Positions 1 to 9,529 of a stretch of 64,000 nucleotides of DNA are shown here, in pieces. Under the pieces are notes generated by a model. The model did not search any database, was not told the DNA's origin, and saw only the letters and a list, made by a program, of their open reading frames with translations. Source of the stretch: Deltaproteobacteria bacterium (GTDB lineage Bacteria; Desulfobacterota; Desulfobulbia; Desulfobulbales; Desulfobulbaceae); NCBI GenBank assembly GCA_024280455.1, contig JAJRQC010000028.1, forward strand, positions 31,601 to 95,600. Reading direction: 5' to 3'. Within the stretch, counting starts at the first letter, position 1; each line of letters opens with the position of its first letter. Made by a program: the position numbers and the translations under genes.

Positions 1-1167
1 GAGGTGGCTGAGGTCCTGGGACTGGTAAGTCATCAGGTTATCGGAGATCTGAGCATGGCCCTGCTTGCCGGGGATATTGCCCAAGCCATGGAGCTGCTGG
101 TCCAGGTCTATGCCTACGGAATGAACATCAAGCGGTTCAGCAACGAACTGCTCTCCTGGTTTCGCAGCCTGATTCTCTGCAGCCTGAGCAAAAATCCTGA
201 AAAATATTTGGATCTGCCGGAAGAGGATCTGACCAGACTCTCTGCAATCGCATCCGAGTACACGCTGCAGACGCTCTCAAGTATGTTTAAGGTGCTGCTG
301 GATGGGTTGGAAAAGGCAAATTATTCCTCCCAGCCTCGGTTGGCTGTTGAAATGGCCTTTATCGAGGCGGTTCAGGTCGGCGATGTGCAGCCGGTAACCG
401 AACTGTTGAGTCGTCTTGACGATGTACTTGAAGGAGTTCCGCTGTCTGAACTTGTCCAGGCACCGGCTGGATCGGCGGAAAAAAAAACAGCTGCGCCCGC
501 CCCGGCCCAGGAGATTCCTGCTCAACAGCAACCGGTTAGAGAAGCGGTACTGCAAGAGGAGCCTTCGGCTCCCGCAGCAGCTCCGGTGACAATACCTGAG
601 CCTCCGCCTGCCCCGATTGAGCAGGCTCCGGGAAAAGAAGAACAGCCGACTCTTCAACAGCAGCCACCCGTGCCGGAGGTGGATTCCGGCGAACAATCCC
701 CTGCTGCGCCGACTGCCGAGCAGCGGAATATTCGGCAGCACTGGCCTGAATTCATAGAGTATGTCCGTGATCGCAAGCCCTGGATGGCTGCTGCCCTGCA
801 GAGATCGTCAGCCGTCGAACTCGAGGGCGAACAACTGGTTATCCAATACGAGGATTCTATTGACTGTAACCTGCTGAAGAACCGGGAACATATTACGCCG
901 TTGACCGAATTCGCCCTTGATTTTTTCCAGCAGACCTTTACCATTGCCTTTCAGGTCCCGGAGACCGGTTCCTGCGAGGTGGATCCGAACGGGGCCGTCA
1001 GTCCAAAGGAAGAACGTAAGGCCCTGGCCCGCGACCCTCTGGTGTTGACGGCTCTAGAGGTATTTAACGGGCAGGTCGGAGATATTCGGGTTGGGCCGCG
1101 TTTTCGTACAGCCCTGGAAACCGAGTCCGTTGATACGGATACCGATGCTTCCAAACCGGAAACCTGA
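1..1167 (+). CDS. dnaX: DNA polymerase III subunit gamma/tau, C-terminal part
   Basis: The window opens inside this gene, so no start is present. The reading frame runs from base 1 to a TGA at 1165. The first ~140 residues look like the helical collar domain III of the clamp-loader subunit (EVLGLVSHQVIGDLSMALLA). Residues ~150-240 are a Pro/Ala/Gln/Glu-rich linker. The last ~140 residues resemble the tau-specific C-terminal region that contacts the polymerase alpha subunit. The AAA+ ATPase part must lie upstream. The neighbours ybaB and recR in the same orientation are the classical dnaX-ybaB-recR order, which supports the call. No frameshift site for a short gamma form was looked for, since the relevant region is outside the window. 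Confidence 0.9.
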   Translation, partial: EVAEVLGLVSHQVIGDLSMALLAGDIAQAMELLVQVYAYGMNIKRFSNELLSWFRSLILCSLSKNPEKYLDLPEEDLTRLSAIASEYTLQTLSSMFKVLLDGLEKANYSSQPRLAVEMAFIEAVQVGDVQPVTELLSRLDDVLEGVPLSELVQAPAGSAEKKTAAPAPAQEIPAQQQPVREAVLQEEPSAPAAAPVTIPEPPPAPIEQAPGKEEQPTLQQQPPVPEVDSGEQSPAAPTAEQRNIRQHWPEFIEYVRDRKPWMAAALQRSSAVELEGEQLVIQYEDSIDCNLLKNREHITPLTEFALDFFQQTFTIAFQVPETGSCEVDPNGAVSPKEERKALARDPLVLTALEVFNGQVGDIRVGPRFRTALETESVDTDTDASKPET

Positions 1168-1173
1168 AATTTA

Positions 1174-1222
1174 GAACTTCAAACTCAAAACTCAGAACTC
1201 GAAACTCAGAACTCAAAACTCC
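1174..1222. repeat. Heptanucleotide tandem repeat (7 units)
   Basis: Seven consecutive 7-bp units of the form RAACTCA fill the dnaX-ybaB gap: GAACTTC, AAACTCA, AAACTCA, GAACTCG, AAACTCA, GAACTCA, AAACTCC. A related four-unit array lies at 37367-37394 just before hisG. A separate Shine-Dalgarno (AAGGAG) follows before ybaB. Confidence 0.75.
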
Positions 1223-1242
1223 GAAAACAAGGAGAAGCGCAC

Positions 1243-1551
1243 ATGAATATGGGCAACTTGATGAAACAGGCCCAGCAGTTCCAGGAAAAACTCGGCACAA
1301 TCCAGGAGGAGCTGGCCACTAAAATGGTCACCGGCACTGCAGGTGGGGGCATGGTGACGGCAACGGTCAGCGGTAGTAGTGAATTAGTTGGAATTGCAAT
1401 AGAGAAGGATGTCATTAATCCTGAAGAAGCACAGATGCTGCAGGACCTTATCGTTGCCGCAGTCAATGACGGTCTGCGCAAGGCAAAGGAACTCAGTCAG
1501 CAAGAGATGGGGAAACTGACCGGCGGACTCAATCTACCGGGCATGTTTTAG
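1243..1551 (+). CDS. ybaB: YbaB/EbfC family nucleoid-associated protein
   Basis: This 102-residue protein matches the YbaB/EbfC family, small dimeric DNA-binding proteins that coat the nucleoid. It begins MNMGNLMKQAQQFQEKL, has a Gly-rich turn (TGTAGGGMVTATVSG) leading into the central beta hairpin, and ends in the usual short hydrophobic tail (GGLNLPGMF). A good AAGGAG ribosome site lies 10 bp before the ATG. The TAG stop at 1549-1551 is followed after 2 bp by recR, so the two are probably co-translated from one mRNA. The length is normal for the family. Confidence 0.93.
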   Translation: MNMGNLMKQAQQFQEKLGTIQEELATKMVTGTAGGGMVTATVSGSSELVGIAIEKDVINPEEAQMLQDLIVAAVNDGLRKAKELSQQEMGKLTGGLNLPGMF

Positions 1552-1553
1552 CC

Positions 1554-2162
1554 GTGATGCAGGCGGTTCCACCAGCCCTTGAACGGTTAATCGACGACCT
1601 GACCCGGTTGCCGGGTATTGGTCGAAAAACAGCCACCAGACTGGCCCTGTACATGCTGCGCAGGCCTGCAGCTGAATCGCTTGGGCTTGCAGAGGACCTC
1701 TCTGTTCTCCACTCCTCCATCCGGCTCTGTGCCGGATGTTTCACCTTTTCGGAAACCGATCCCTGTCCGATCTGTGACGATCCTAAACGCAACAGTCGTC
1801 TGGTCTGTGTGGTTGAAGAGCCCGGCGACATGATTGCGGTAGAAAAAACAGGGACGTTTAAAGGTGTCTATCATATTCTGCACGGGGTTCTGTCGCCCAT
1901 GGACGGAATTGGACCTGAAGAGTTGAAGATCCGTGAATTGTATCAGCGGATAACCGACGGCAACCTGGAAGAAATTCTGCTGGCTACAAGTTCAACCGTG
2001 CCCGGAGAAGCTACCGCGTCTTACCTTATTGACCAGCTGCAGCGATTTTCGATTCGGGTTACCCGCCTGGCCTGCGGCATTCCCATGGGCATGGATATCA
2101 AATACGCCGATGAACACACTCTTGCCCGTGCCATTGACAGCAGGCAGTTTCTGCAGAGATAA
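1554..2162 (+). CDS. recR: Recombination mediator protein RecR
   Basis: RecR works with RecF and RecO to load RecA on gapped DNA. The 202-residue protein has the expected parts: an N-terminal helix-hairpin-helix (LTRLPGIGRKTATRLALYML, about residues 16-35), a C4 zinc finger (Cys59, Cys62, Cys71, Cys74) and a Toprim domain from residue ~82 (LVCVVEEPGD...). The start is GTG 1554 or ATG 1557, 2-5 bp after the ybaB stop, which suggests translational coupling. It is full length with no missing motif. Confidence 0.95.
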   Translation: MMQAVPPALERLIDDLTRLPGIGRKTATRLALYMLRRPAAESLGLAEDLSVLHSSIRLCAGCFTFSETDPCPICDDPKRNSRLVCVVEEPGDMIAVEKTGTFKGVYHILHGVLSPMDGIGPEELKIRELYQRITDGNLEEILLATSSTVPGEATASYLIDQLQRFSIRVTRLACGIPMGMDIKYADEHTLARAIDSRQFLQR

Positions 2163-2191
2163 CTTTTCCATCTTTTGAAGTTGATATTTTC

Positions 2192-2220
2192 TTGACACTG
2201 TTTGACTTTATTGGTATTTG
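2192..2220 (+). promoter_or_regulatory. Sigma-70-type promoter of tRNA-Val
   Basis: A TTGACA box at 2192-2197 and TATTTG at 2215-2220 are separated by 17 bp. The predicted start of transcription is about 50 bp before the tRNA. Transcription may continue into thrS. Confidence 0.55.
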
Positions 2221-2279
2221 AACAAGGTTCATTGCCGGCAACCCAAATCCGGTATGACTAAAATAAAAAACACGTTTGT

Positions 2280-2354
2280 AGGCGCGTAGCTCAGTGGGAG
2301 AGCGCTACCTTGACATGGTAGAAGTCGGCGGTTCGAAACCGCCCGTGCCTACCA
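2280..2354 (+). tRNA. tRNA-Val (anticodon GAC)
   Basis: The sequence folds as a complete cloverleaf: acceptor AGGCGCG pairs with CGTGCCT, D arm GCTC..GAGC, anticodon stem CTACC/GGTAG with loop TTGACAT (anticodon GAC), and T arm GGCGG-TTCGAAA-CCGCC. The discriminator A and the CCA end are encoded. It reads GUC and GUU valine codons. Confidence 0.93.
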
Positions 2355-2426
2355 GTATTTTCCGAGAGGCTATGATGCAGCGCATTTGACGCATGCTCAT
2401 CAGCCTTTCCTTTTTATGAGCAGGCC

Positions 2427-4355
2427 ATGACAGAAATTACCGTTACCATCCAGGATGGCGAGAAGGAAACTTTCGCCGCCGGGACTACAGCCACAGACGC
2501 CTTGCGTGCACTTGTTTCCAACAAGCAGCGCAAACAGACGGTCGCCGTGTTGTATAATGGTACTCCGGTGGATCTGTCCTGTCCTCTGCAGGAGGATGGA
2601 ATCCTTGCGCCGATCACTTTGAAAAGTGAACAGGGGCTTGAAATCCTCCGCCATTCAACCGCCCATGCCATGGCCCAGGCCGTCAAAGAGCTGTACGGCG
2701 AAGATGTTAAAGTCGCCATCGGTCCCGCCATTGAAGATGGGTTTTATTACGACTTTGACCGCGATACTCCTTTTACCCCGGAAGATTTTGCAGCGATTGA
2801 GGCCAAAATGGCTGAAATTGCAAAGAGCCGTCAGCCTGTTGAACGTCTGGAAATGTCCAGGGATGAGGCGATAGCCTTTTTTTCAGAAAAAGGCGAACCG
2901 TACAAGGTCGAACTCCTTGAAGACATGGACGAGGAGAGGGTCAGCCTGTATCGTCAGGGCGCATTTGTTGATCTTTGCCGGGGGCCGCATATTCCTGACA
3001 CCTCATGGCTCAAGGTGTTTAAGATGCTGCGGGTGGCCGGATCCTACTGGCGCGGCGATGAACATCGGCAGATGCTTACCCGTCTGTACGGCACCGCCTT
3101 TACCGACAAAAAGGAACTCAAAAAATATCTTAATCGGCTGGAAGAGGCAAAAAAGCGGGATCACCGCAAGCTCGGTAAACAACTCGGTCTTTTTACCATA
3201 TCCGATGAGATCGGACCCGGACTTATTCTCTGGAAGCCCCGGGGTTCAATGCTCCGCAAGCTGATCGAAGATTACTGGAAGGACGAGCATTACCGGCACG
3301 ACTATCAGCTGCTGTACACACCGCATATTGCCCGGCAGGATTTGTGGAAGACCTCGGGCCACCTCGACTTTTACGGCGAGAATATGTATTCGGCTATGGA
3401 TATCGATGAGGTTCAGTATCAGCTTAAACCGATGAACTGCCCCTTTCATATCGAGGTCTATAACAGCAATAAGCACAGTTACCGCGAACTCCCCATCCGC
3501 TGGTGCGAACTCGGCACAGTCTACCGGTACGAACGAACCGGGGCTCTGCACGGCCTGATGCGGGTACGTGGATTTACCCAGGATGATGCGCATATCTTCT
3601 GCCGTCCGGACCAGCTTGAAGATGAGATCTTTAATATCATCGATTTGAATTTGCATATTCTCAAAACTTTCGGTTTTGACCAGTATGATGTATATCTCTC
3701 AACCAGACCGGAAAAATACGTCGGTTCCGATGAGCATTGGGACCTGTCCACAGAAGCTCTTAAACGGGCGATGGACAAGAAAGGGCTGGCCTATGAGATC
3801 GACCCGGGTGAGGGTGTATTTTACGGTCCCAAGATTGATATCAAAATAAAGGATCAGCTCGGTCGTTCCTGGCAGTGTTCAACCATTCAGGTTGATTTTA
3901 ATCTGCCGGAGCGTTTTGAGATGAGCTACACCGGTGAAGATGGGGCAGGGCATCAGCCGATCATGATTCACCGGGCTCTGATGGGATCGCTGGAGCGGTT
4001 TATTGGGATATTGATAGAGCATTATGCCGGCAGCTTCCCCCTGTGGATGGCTCCCGAGCAGGCCAGGATTTTAAATATAACCGATGATCAGGCTGAGTAT
4101 TGCCTGGACATATATGCCCAACTGCGTAAGGCCGGGGTTCGGATCGACAAGGATCTCAGGAATGAAAAACTCAATTACAAGATCCGTGAGGCCCAGCTCA
4201 TGAAGGCACCCTATATGTTGATTATCGGTGACCGGGAAAAGGCTGACGGGACCGTAACCGTCCGCAAAAAGAATGGCGAGAATCTGCCACCCATGACACC
4301 GCAGGCTTTTGCCGATATGGTGGAAAAGGAGTGTGCGGAGGCAATGGCCGTATAG
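2427..4355 (+). CDS. thrS: Threonyl-tRNA synthetase
   Basis: This class II synthetase charges tRNA-Thr. At 642 residues it has the same length as the E. coli enzyme. The order is an N-terminal TGS domain (residues ~1-62), the editing/SAD domain (with HSTAHAMAQA and the CRGPHI region), the class II catalytic core with zinc ligands in PMNCPFHIEVY and TQDDAHIF, motif 2 around YRYERTGALHGLMRVRGF, motif 3 in MIHRALMGSLERFIGILIEHY, and a C-terminal anticodon-binding domain. It stands at the head of the thrS-infC-rpmI-rplT-pheS-pheT-ihfA block. It ends in TAG. Confidence 0.97.
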   Translation: MTEITVTIQDGEKETFAAGTTATDALRALVSNKQRKQTVAVLYNGTPVDLSCPLQEDGILAPITLKSEQGLEILRHSTAHAMAQAVKELYGEDVKVAIGPAIEDGFYYDFDRDTPFTPEDFAAIEAKMAEIAKSRQPVERLEMSRDEAIAFFSEKGEPYKVELLEDMDEERVSLYRQGAFVDLCRGPHIPDTSWLKVFKMLRVAGSYWRGDEHRQMLTRLYGTAFTDKKELKKYLNRLEEAKKRDHRKLGKQLGLFTISDEIGPGLILWKPRGSMLRKLIEDYWKDEHYRHDYQLLYTPHIARQDLWKTSGHLDFYGENMYSAMDIDEVQYQLKPMNCPFHIEVYNSNKHSYRELPIRWCELGTVYRYERTGALHGLMRVRGFTQDDAHIFCRPDQLEDEIFNIIDLNLHILKTFGFDQYDVYLSTRPEKYVGSDEHWDLSTEALKRAMDKKGLAYEIDPGEGVFYGPKIDIKIKDQLGRSWQCSTIQVDFNLPERFEMSYTGEDGAGHQPIMIHRALMGSLERFIGILIEHYAGSFPLWMAPEQARILNITDDQAEYCLDIYAQLRKAGVRIDKDLRNEKLNYKIREAQLMKAPYMLIIGDREKADGTVTVRKKNGENLPPMTPQAFADMVEKECAEAMAV

Positions 4356-4397
4356 AGAAGAAGAACCTAACAGATCTGTTTAACTGGAGGAACGAAC

Positions 4398-4943
4398 ATC
4401 AAACGTCGGGGCAGAAAACAACCGCAGAGAGAAGAAATACGAGTCAAAATCAACGAGGCGATAACCTATCCGGAAGTCAGGCTTGTCGGCCCTGAGGGGG
4501 AGCAGATAGGCGTGGTCACGTCCAAGGATGCTTTAAACAGAGCATATGACCTGGACCTTGACCTGGTCGAGGTTTCCGGCAAGGCAAACCCGCCGGTCTG
4601 TCGGATCATGAATTTTGACAAGTATCGCTATGAGCTGAAGAAAAAACAGCAGGAAGCAAAGAAAAAACAGACCACTGTAGAAACCAAGGAAATCAAGTTC
4701 AGGCCGAAAACCGAAGAACATGATCTCAACTTTAAGATCAAGAAGATCAAAAAGTTCCTTGAACAGAAAAATAAGGTGAAAGTAACCTTGCGGTTTCGCG
4801 GACGCGAAATTATTTATGCCCAGTCGGTCGGGATGAATGCGATCAATAAGATTGCCGACAGCCTGCGTGAAGACTGTGTTATCCTCCAGGAACCGAGAAT
4901 GGAAGGACGACAGCTTGTCATGTTTGTAGGACCCAAGGCCTGA
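4398..4943 (+). CDS. infC: Translation initiation factor IF-3 (ATC start)
   Basis: IF-3 keeps ribosomal subunits apart and proofreads the start codon. No ATG or GTG gives a full-length protein. The frame extends upstream to an ATC at 4398, six bases after a strong CTGGAGGA ribosome site (4384-4391), giving MKRRGRKQPQREEIRVKINE and a 181-residue product against about 180 in E. coli. The first GTG, at 4512, would remove 38 residues of the conserved N-domain. Rare AUU/AUC starts in infC are established as the basis of IF-3 autoregulation. The central VRLVGPEGEQIGVV and C-terminal KVTLRFRGREI motifs are intact. rpmI follows after ~110 bp. Confidence 0.93.
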   Translation: MKRRGRKQPQREEIRVKINEAITYPEVRLVGPEGEQIGVVTSKDALNRAYDLDLDLVEVSGKANPPVCRIMNFDKYRYELKKKQQEAKKKQTTVETKEIKFRPKTEEHDLNFKIKKIKKFLEQKNKVKVTLRFRGREIIYAQSVGMNAINKIADSLREDCVILQEPRMEGRQLVMFVGPKA

Positions 4944-5051
4944 GATACGTTCTCCAGCCTGTTGCAGCAAGCGTTCATCCTGTAAATAGTATACGTGATA
5001 CAATATGACCTTTAAACAGGTGAATACCTGTCTATGCAAGGAGACAAGACC

Positions 5052-5249
5052 ATGCCCAAGATGAAAACAAACAGAGGAGCGGCCAAGCGCTTCAAAGCAA
5101 CCGGCTCCGGAAAAATCCGCCGGAGTAAAGCGTTTACTTCGCATATTCTGACCAAAAAATCAACCAAACGAAAGAGAAACCTGCGCAAATCAGGGCTGAT
5201 CGCCGGGGCCGATAGAAAGGCTGTAAAACGTATGCTGCCATACTTGTAG
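5052..5249 (+). CDS. rpmI: 50S ribosomal protein L35
   Basis: This 65-residue basic protein begins [20 protein letters not shown], the L35 signature. The ATG at 5052 is chosen over an in-frame ATG at 5034 because an AAGGAGAC ribosome site lies directly upstream and family members start MPKMKT. It is followed 62 bp later by rplT, the standard infC-rpmI-rplT order. The stop is TAG. Confidence 0.95.
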   Translation: MPKMKTNRGAAKRFKATGSGKIRRSKAFTSHILTKKSTKRKRNLRKSGLIAGADRKAVKRMLPYL

Positions 5250-5311
5250 GATTTTTTTATTTCGTACCCTATTCCACTGAGAATATACAATAGTAGTTCA
5301 CGGAGAAAATC

Positions 5312-5668
5312 ATGTCACGCGTAACTCGCGGCTTTAAAGCACGCCGCAGAAGAAATAAAGTATTAAAGCTGGCCAAGGGCTTCAGAGGTGGAAAAAGCCG
5401 CCTTTTCAGAACCGCGACAGAGGCTGTTGATCGCGCACTTTGCTACAGCTATCGGGACCGGCGCACCAAAAAACGGGATTTTCGTCGGCTCTGGATCATC
5501 CGTATCAGCGCAGCTGCCAAAACAAACGGAACCAACTATTCTCGTCTGATCAGCGGACTGAAAAATTCCGAGATTGAACTTGATCGTAAAGTGCTGTCCA
5601 ATCTTGCAATCGTTGATCCCAATGCCTTCAGTCAGGTGGTGAAAGCAACCGGCCTGCAGTCAGCCTGA
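5312..5668 (+). CDS. rplT: 50S ribosomal protein L20
   Basis: L20 is an early assembly protein that binds 23S rRNA and, in studied bacteria, represses its own operon. The 118-residue sequence opens [20 protein letters not shown] and contains the conserved [19 protein letters not shown] segment (seen here as [18 protein letters not shown]). The ATG follows a CACGGAGAAAAT ribosome site. pheS starts 17 bp after the stop. Confidence 0.97.
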   Translation: MSRVTRGFKARRRRNKVLKLAKGFRGGKSRLFRTATEAVDRALCYSYRDRRTKKRDFRRLWIIRISAAAKTNGTNYSRLISGLKNSEIELDRKVLSNLAIVDPNAFSQVVKATGLQSA

Positions 5669-5685
5669 GTCGCGCCCGGCATATT

Positions 5686-6699
5686 ATGAAAGAAGAGCTA
5701 TCCCGTCTGAAATCGGAGGCTATTGAATCCCTGCAGAGGATTTCTCAGGCCTCTGAGCTCGAACCGTTTCGGGTACGATTTCTTGGTCGGAAGGGAGGCT
5801 CGCTGACCGGTATTATGCGGCGGCTGAGTGAGGTCTCCAAAGAGGATCGACCCAAGCTCGGCCAGCTGGCAAATACCGTTAAAGAAGAGATTACCACCCT
5901 CTTTGAGCAGAAAAAAAAGGATCTTGCCCAACACTCTGGAACCCAAACGAAAAAAGGGCTTGATCTGAGTCTGCCCGGACGCCGGATTCCCTTTGGCAAG
6001 TTGCACCCCGTGACCCAGGTCATGGAGGAAATGTGTGCAATCTTCGAGGGAATGGGATTTGCGGTGGCCGAAGGGCCTGATGTTGAGACCGATCATTACA
6101 ACTTCGAAGCGCTCAATATCCCCAAACATCATCCTGCTCGGGACATGCATGACACCTTTTACGTGTCCGACTCCATTTTGCTGCGCACCCATACCTCTCC
6201 CATGCAGGCGCGGATCATGGAAACCCAGGACCCGCCGCTGCGTTATATAGCGCCAGGCAAGGTCTACCGTTGTGACTCCGATATCACCCATACTCCGATG
6301 TTTGTTCAGGTCGAAGGGTTTCTTGTCGATCGTGATGTCTCTTTTGCGGACCTGAAAGGAGTCTTGACCAGCTTTCTTCAACAGATATTTACCAAAGATC
6401 TGGCGGTTCGGTTTCGGCCCAGTTTTTTTCCCTTTACCGAACCCAGTGCCGAGGTTGATATTGCCTGTGTCATCTGTGGCGGAGAAGGGTGCCGGGTCTG
6501 TAAACGTACCGGCTGGATAGAAATTTTGGGTGCCGGGCTCATTGATCCGGAAGTCATGAAAATGGTCGGCTACGATCCGGATGAGTATTCCGGCTTTGCT
6601 TTCGGTCTCGGAGTTGAACGTATCGCCATGTTGAAATATGGAATTAACGATATTCGGCTCTACTATGAAAACGATCTTCGTTTTCTTTCACAATTTTAA
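5686..6699 (+). CDS. pheS: Phenylalanyl-tRNA synthetase alpha subunit
   Basis: This is the catalytic subunit of the (alpha beta)2 enzyme that charges tRNA-Phe. It has 337 residues, a normal length. An N-terminal coiled-coil tRNA-binding arm (residues ~1-85) precedes the class II core, with motif 2 near [14 protein letters not shown], the [12 protein letters not shown] segment and motif 3 in [19 protein letters not shown] four-cysteine cluster ([17 protein letters not shown]) is visible, as in many PheS proteins. It sits directly upstream of pheT. Confidence 0.97.
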   Translation: MKEELSRLKSEAIESLQRISQASELEPFRVRFLGRKGGSLTGIMRRLSEVSKEDRPKLGQLANTVKEEITTLFEQKKKDLAQHSGTQTKKGLDLSLPGRRIPFGKLHPVTQVMEEMCAIFEGMGFAVAEGPDVETDHYNFEALNIPKHHPARDMHDTFYVSDSILLRTHTSPMQARIMETQDPPLRYIAPGKVYRCDSDITHTPMFVQVEGFLVDRDVSFADLKGVLTSFLQQIFTKDLAVRFRPSFFPFTEPSAEVDIACVICGGEGCRVCKRTGWIEILGAGLIDPEVMKMVGYDPDEYSGFAFGLGVERIAMLKYGINDIRLYYENDLRFLSQF

Positions 6700-6774
6700 A
6701 ATGAGTCGTTACAGCTCCGTCGGACACATTTCTTCCCCGTTGTACCTCTTTTAGTGTAACGCCAGGTATTTAAA

Positions 6775-9216
6775 ATGAAATTTACTCTCAGCTGGCTCTC
6801 TACCTTTGTCTCTATAGGGGACATGGCCCCGGAAGCACTTGCAGAAAAACTGACCATGCTTGGGCTTGAAGTTGATGCCGTAGGGCGACTTTATCAGGGA
6901 CTTGATCAAATTATAACGGCTAAGGTTCTCTCGGTTCAAAAACATCCCAATGCCGATCGACTGAGCCTGTGTGAAGTTGATACCGGTGAGGAAACAGTAC
7001 CGGTTGTCTGTGGGGCGCCTAATGTCTACCAGGGTATGGTAACCGCCATGGCCCGTCCTGGAGTGCGGCTCCCCGATGGTATGAAGATAAAAAAGGCCAA
7101 GGTGCGTGGAGAACAATCGCTGGGCATGCTCTGTTCCGCCCGTGAACTTGGACTCAGCGAAGACCACCAGGGAATTATGGCGCTTGAAGAGACGCTGGCC
7201 GCAGGTATTTCCTTGACCGAGGCCCTGGAACTAAGCGACACCATGATTGAGGTTGATCTGACCCCAAATCGACCTGATTGTGCCTCTGTTCTCGGTATTG
7301 CCCGCGAGGTCGCCGGTTTTACCGGGCAGACGCTTCAGTTGCCGGTTGACAATGCACCTGCCCTTGATGGTGAAGGTATTGATTTTTCCGTCACCATCGA
7401 TGATCCTGCCCTCTGTCCGCGCTATACCGCCCGCAAATTGACCGGTGTCACCATCGGGCCGTCGCCCTGGTGGTTGCAGCGGCAACTGCTGGCGGTCGGT
7501 CTTCGGCCGATCAACAACATTGTTGATATTACCAATTTTGTCATGCTTGAATACGGACAGCCCCTGCATGCCTTTGATTTTAAGAAAATTCGCCAGGGGA
7601 AAATTGTTGTTCGCCGTCCACAGGAGAGTGATGGAACCTTTACCACCTTAGATGGTGTTGAACGTACCCTTGAATCCGATATGCTGATGATCTGTGATGG
7701 GGAAGGGCCGGTTGCCGTTGCCGGAGTTATGGGTGGCTTGGAATCTGAAGGGACCGAAGCCACCACTGAAATACTGCTGGAATCGGCCTGTTTTGACCCT
7801 GTTTCCATACGCAAGACCGCCCGGCGCTTGAACCTGCCTTCTGAAGCCTCCTATCGCTTTGAACGGGGAGTCGATCCGAATATCACCCTGCTTGCCATGG
7901 AACGGGCCGTCCAGCTTATGGTTGAACTCAGTGGAGCAACGGTGAGTGAAAACGGTGCCGATGAATACCCGGGCCGCCAGCCTCTTGTCGAACTTGATCT
8001 CCGGGTTGAACGGGTCTGCCGACTTCTTGGGTTGTCGCTCAGTAGTGAGGAAATTGCCGCTTATCTGCAGTCGATAGAGTTTGAGGTCAGCGGGGCAGGG
8101 GAACCCGTCCTTCATGTGGTTGTGCCGAGTTTTCGTCCTGATATAGAACGCGAGGTCGATCTAGTCGAGGAAATAGCCAGACTTTACGGTTATAACGAGA
8201 TTCCGACCACCATGCCCACCATCGGCATGGATTATCCTGATCGTGATGGGTTGCGCCTTATTCGGAAAAAAACGGCTGCCGTATGCACCGGACGTGGCTT
8301 TTACGAGGCCATTAATTACAGCTTTGTTGATGAGAAGCATCTTGATCTGATGCGTCTGCCTGAAGAGGATGCACGGCGAAAGGTAACACGTTTGCTGAAC
8401 CCGCTTACCGAAGAACAGGCGGTCATGCGTAGTATGCTCCTTCCCGGACTGCTTGAAAATGTACAGCGCAATATCAATCATCAGCAGCCCGACCTCAGGC
8501 TGTTTGAAGTGGGTAAAATTTTTATCCAGCAGGAGAAGGGGGGGCAGCCCGAAGAACGGTATCAACTCTGTGCCGTCTGCAGCGGCTCAAGATATCCCGG
8601 TGCATCACCCATGTATTTTTCGGACCAGCAGTCGGACCTGCTGGATATAAAAGGGTTGGCCGAGGACATTCTTGAATCGTTGCGTATTCAGGGCACAAAC
8701 GGTGCCCTTGACTTTGTGATCACTTCCGAGGCCTGCCAGCCCTATGCCGATCCATCTGCCTTTATATCGCTTGTTGATGGCGAAACTGAGGTCGGACGTA
8801 TGAGCTTGGTGAAGGCGGATATTCTGCAGGATATGGGTATAAAACAGCCGGTCTGTTTTTTTGAATGCGATCTGGATCTTATCAACGATCTGGACGTCAT
8901 CAAGAAACGGTTTGTCTCGATACCAAAATATCCTATGGTGAAACGGGATATCGCTCTGCTGGTTCCGGAAAAGGTCCCGGCCGGAGAGCTTCTTCAGGCT
9001 ATACGCAACCACAAGGCAGAACATGTGGAATCTGTTGATATCTTTGATGTCTACAGCGGAAAACCCATTGAAGCAGGAATGAAAAGTGTCGCCTTGTCGG
9101 TCACCTACAGGTCAACGAAAAAGACCCTTGACGATGTGACCGTTGATAGAATTCATGAAAAAATTGTTAATTCCCTGATGACCGGATTCGGTGGTCGCTA
9201 TCGAGAAGGAACTTAA
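6775..9216 (+). CDS. pheT: Phenylalanyl-tRNA synthetase beta subunit
   Basis: The beta subunit edits mischarged Tyr-tRNA-Phe and binds the tRNA. It has 813 residues. In order: an N-terminal OB-fold tRNA-binding module (residues ~40-150, VLSVQKHPNADRLSLCEVD), B3/B4 editing domains (HAFDF; GVMGG; PSEASYRFERGVDP), B5, a degenerate class II core, and a C-terminal anticodon-binding FDX-ACB domain (YPMVKRDIALLV... to the end). ihfA begins 5 bp after the stop, so the pair is likely cotranscribed. Confidence 0.97.
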   Translation: MKFTLSWLSTFVSIGDMAPEALAEKLTMLGLEVDAVGRLYQGLDQIITAKVLSVQKHPNADRLSLCEVDTGEETVPVVCGAPNVYQGMVTAMARPGVRLPDGMKIKKAKVRGEQSLGMLCSARELGLSEDHQGIMALEETLAAGISLTEALELSDTMIEVDLTPNRPDCASVLGIAREVAGFTGQTLQLPVDNAPALDGEGIDFSVTIDDPALCPRYTARKLTGVTIGPSPWWLQRQLLAVGLRPINNIVDITNFVMLEYGQPLHAFDFKKIRQGKIVVRRPQESDGTFTTLDGVERTLESDMLMICDGEGPVAVAGVMGGLESEGTEATTEILLESACFDPVSIRKTARRLNLPSEASYRFERGVDPNITLLAMERAVQLMVELSGATVSENGADEYPGRQPLVELDLRVERVCRLLGLSLSSEEIAAYLQSIEFEVSGAGEPVLHVVVPSFRPDIEREVDLVEEIARLYGYNEIPTTMPTIGMDYPDRDGLRLIRKKTAAVCTGRGFYEAINYSFVDEKHLDLMRLPEEDARRKVTRLLNPLTEEQAVMRSMLLPGLLENVQRNINHQQPDLRLFEVGKIFIQQEKGGQPEERYQLCAVCSGSRYPGASPMYFSDQQSDLLDIKGLAEDILESLRIQGTNGALDFVITSEACQPYADPSAFISLVDGETEVGRMSLVKADILQDMGIKQPVCFFECDLDLINDLDVIKKRFVSIPKYPMVKRDIALLVPEKVPAGELLQAIRNHKAEHVESVDIFDVYSGKPIEAGMKSVALSVTYRSTKKTLDDVTVDRIHEKIVNSLMTGFGGRYREGT

Positions 9217-9221
9217 AGCAA

Positions 9222-9512
9222 ATGAAAAAGAAAAATGTAACCCGTAAAGAACTGGCCGCCTCTATTAATGAACAACTTGGAGTTTCCCAGCGAAATTCCT
9301 CTGAACTCGTCGATAGGATTTTTTCAGTTATGAAGGAAACCCTTGTTCAGGGAGAGTCCATTAAACTTGTCCAGTTTGGGACCCTGATGGTCAGAGACAA
9401 AGCACCCCGTCGGGGAAGAAACCCGCGTACCGGCGAGCCCATGACCATAACCAAGAGAAAAATGGTTTCCTTTAGACCGAGTAAAAGGTTGAGAGAACTC
9501 TTGAATAGTTGA
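9222..9512 (+). CDS. ihfA: Integration host factor subunit alpha (HU/IHF family)
   Basis: This 96-residue DNA-bending protein shows the HU/IHF fold: an N-terminal helical dimer domain (VTRKELAASINEQLGVSQ) and a beta arm with GRNPRTGEPMTI and the RKMVSFRPSKRLRE ending. The position directly after pheT is the standard location of the IHF alpha gene and decides alpha over HU or IHF beta. The start ATG is 5 bp beyond the pheT stop. Confidence 0.9.
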   Translation: MKKKNVTRKELAASINEQLGVSQRNSSELVDRIFSVMKETLVQGESIKLVQFGTLMVRDKAPRRGRNPRTGEPMTITKRKMVSFRPSKRLRELLNS

Positions 9513-9529
9513 GGTGTGATGGTTGGGTG

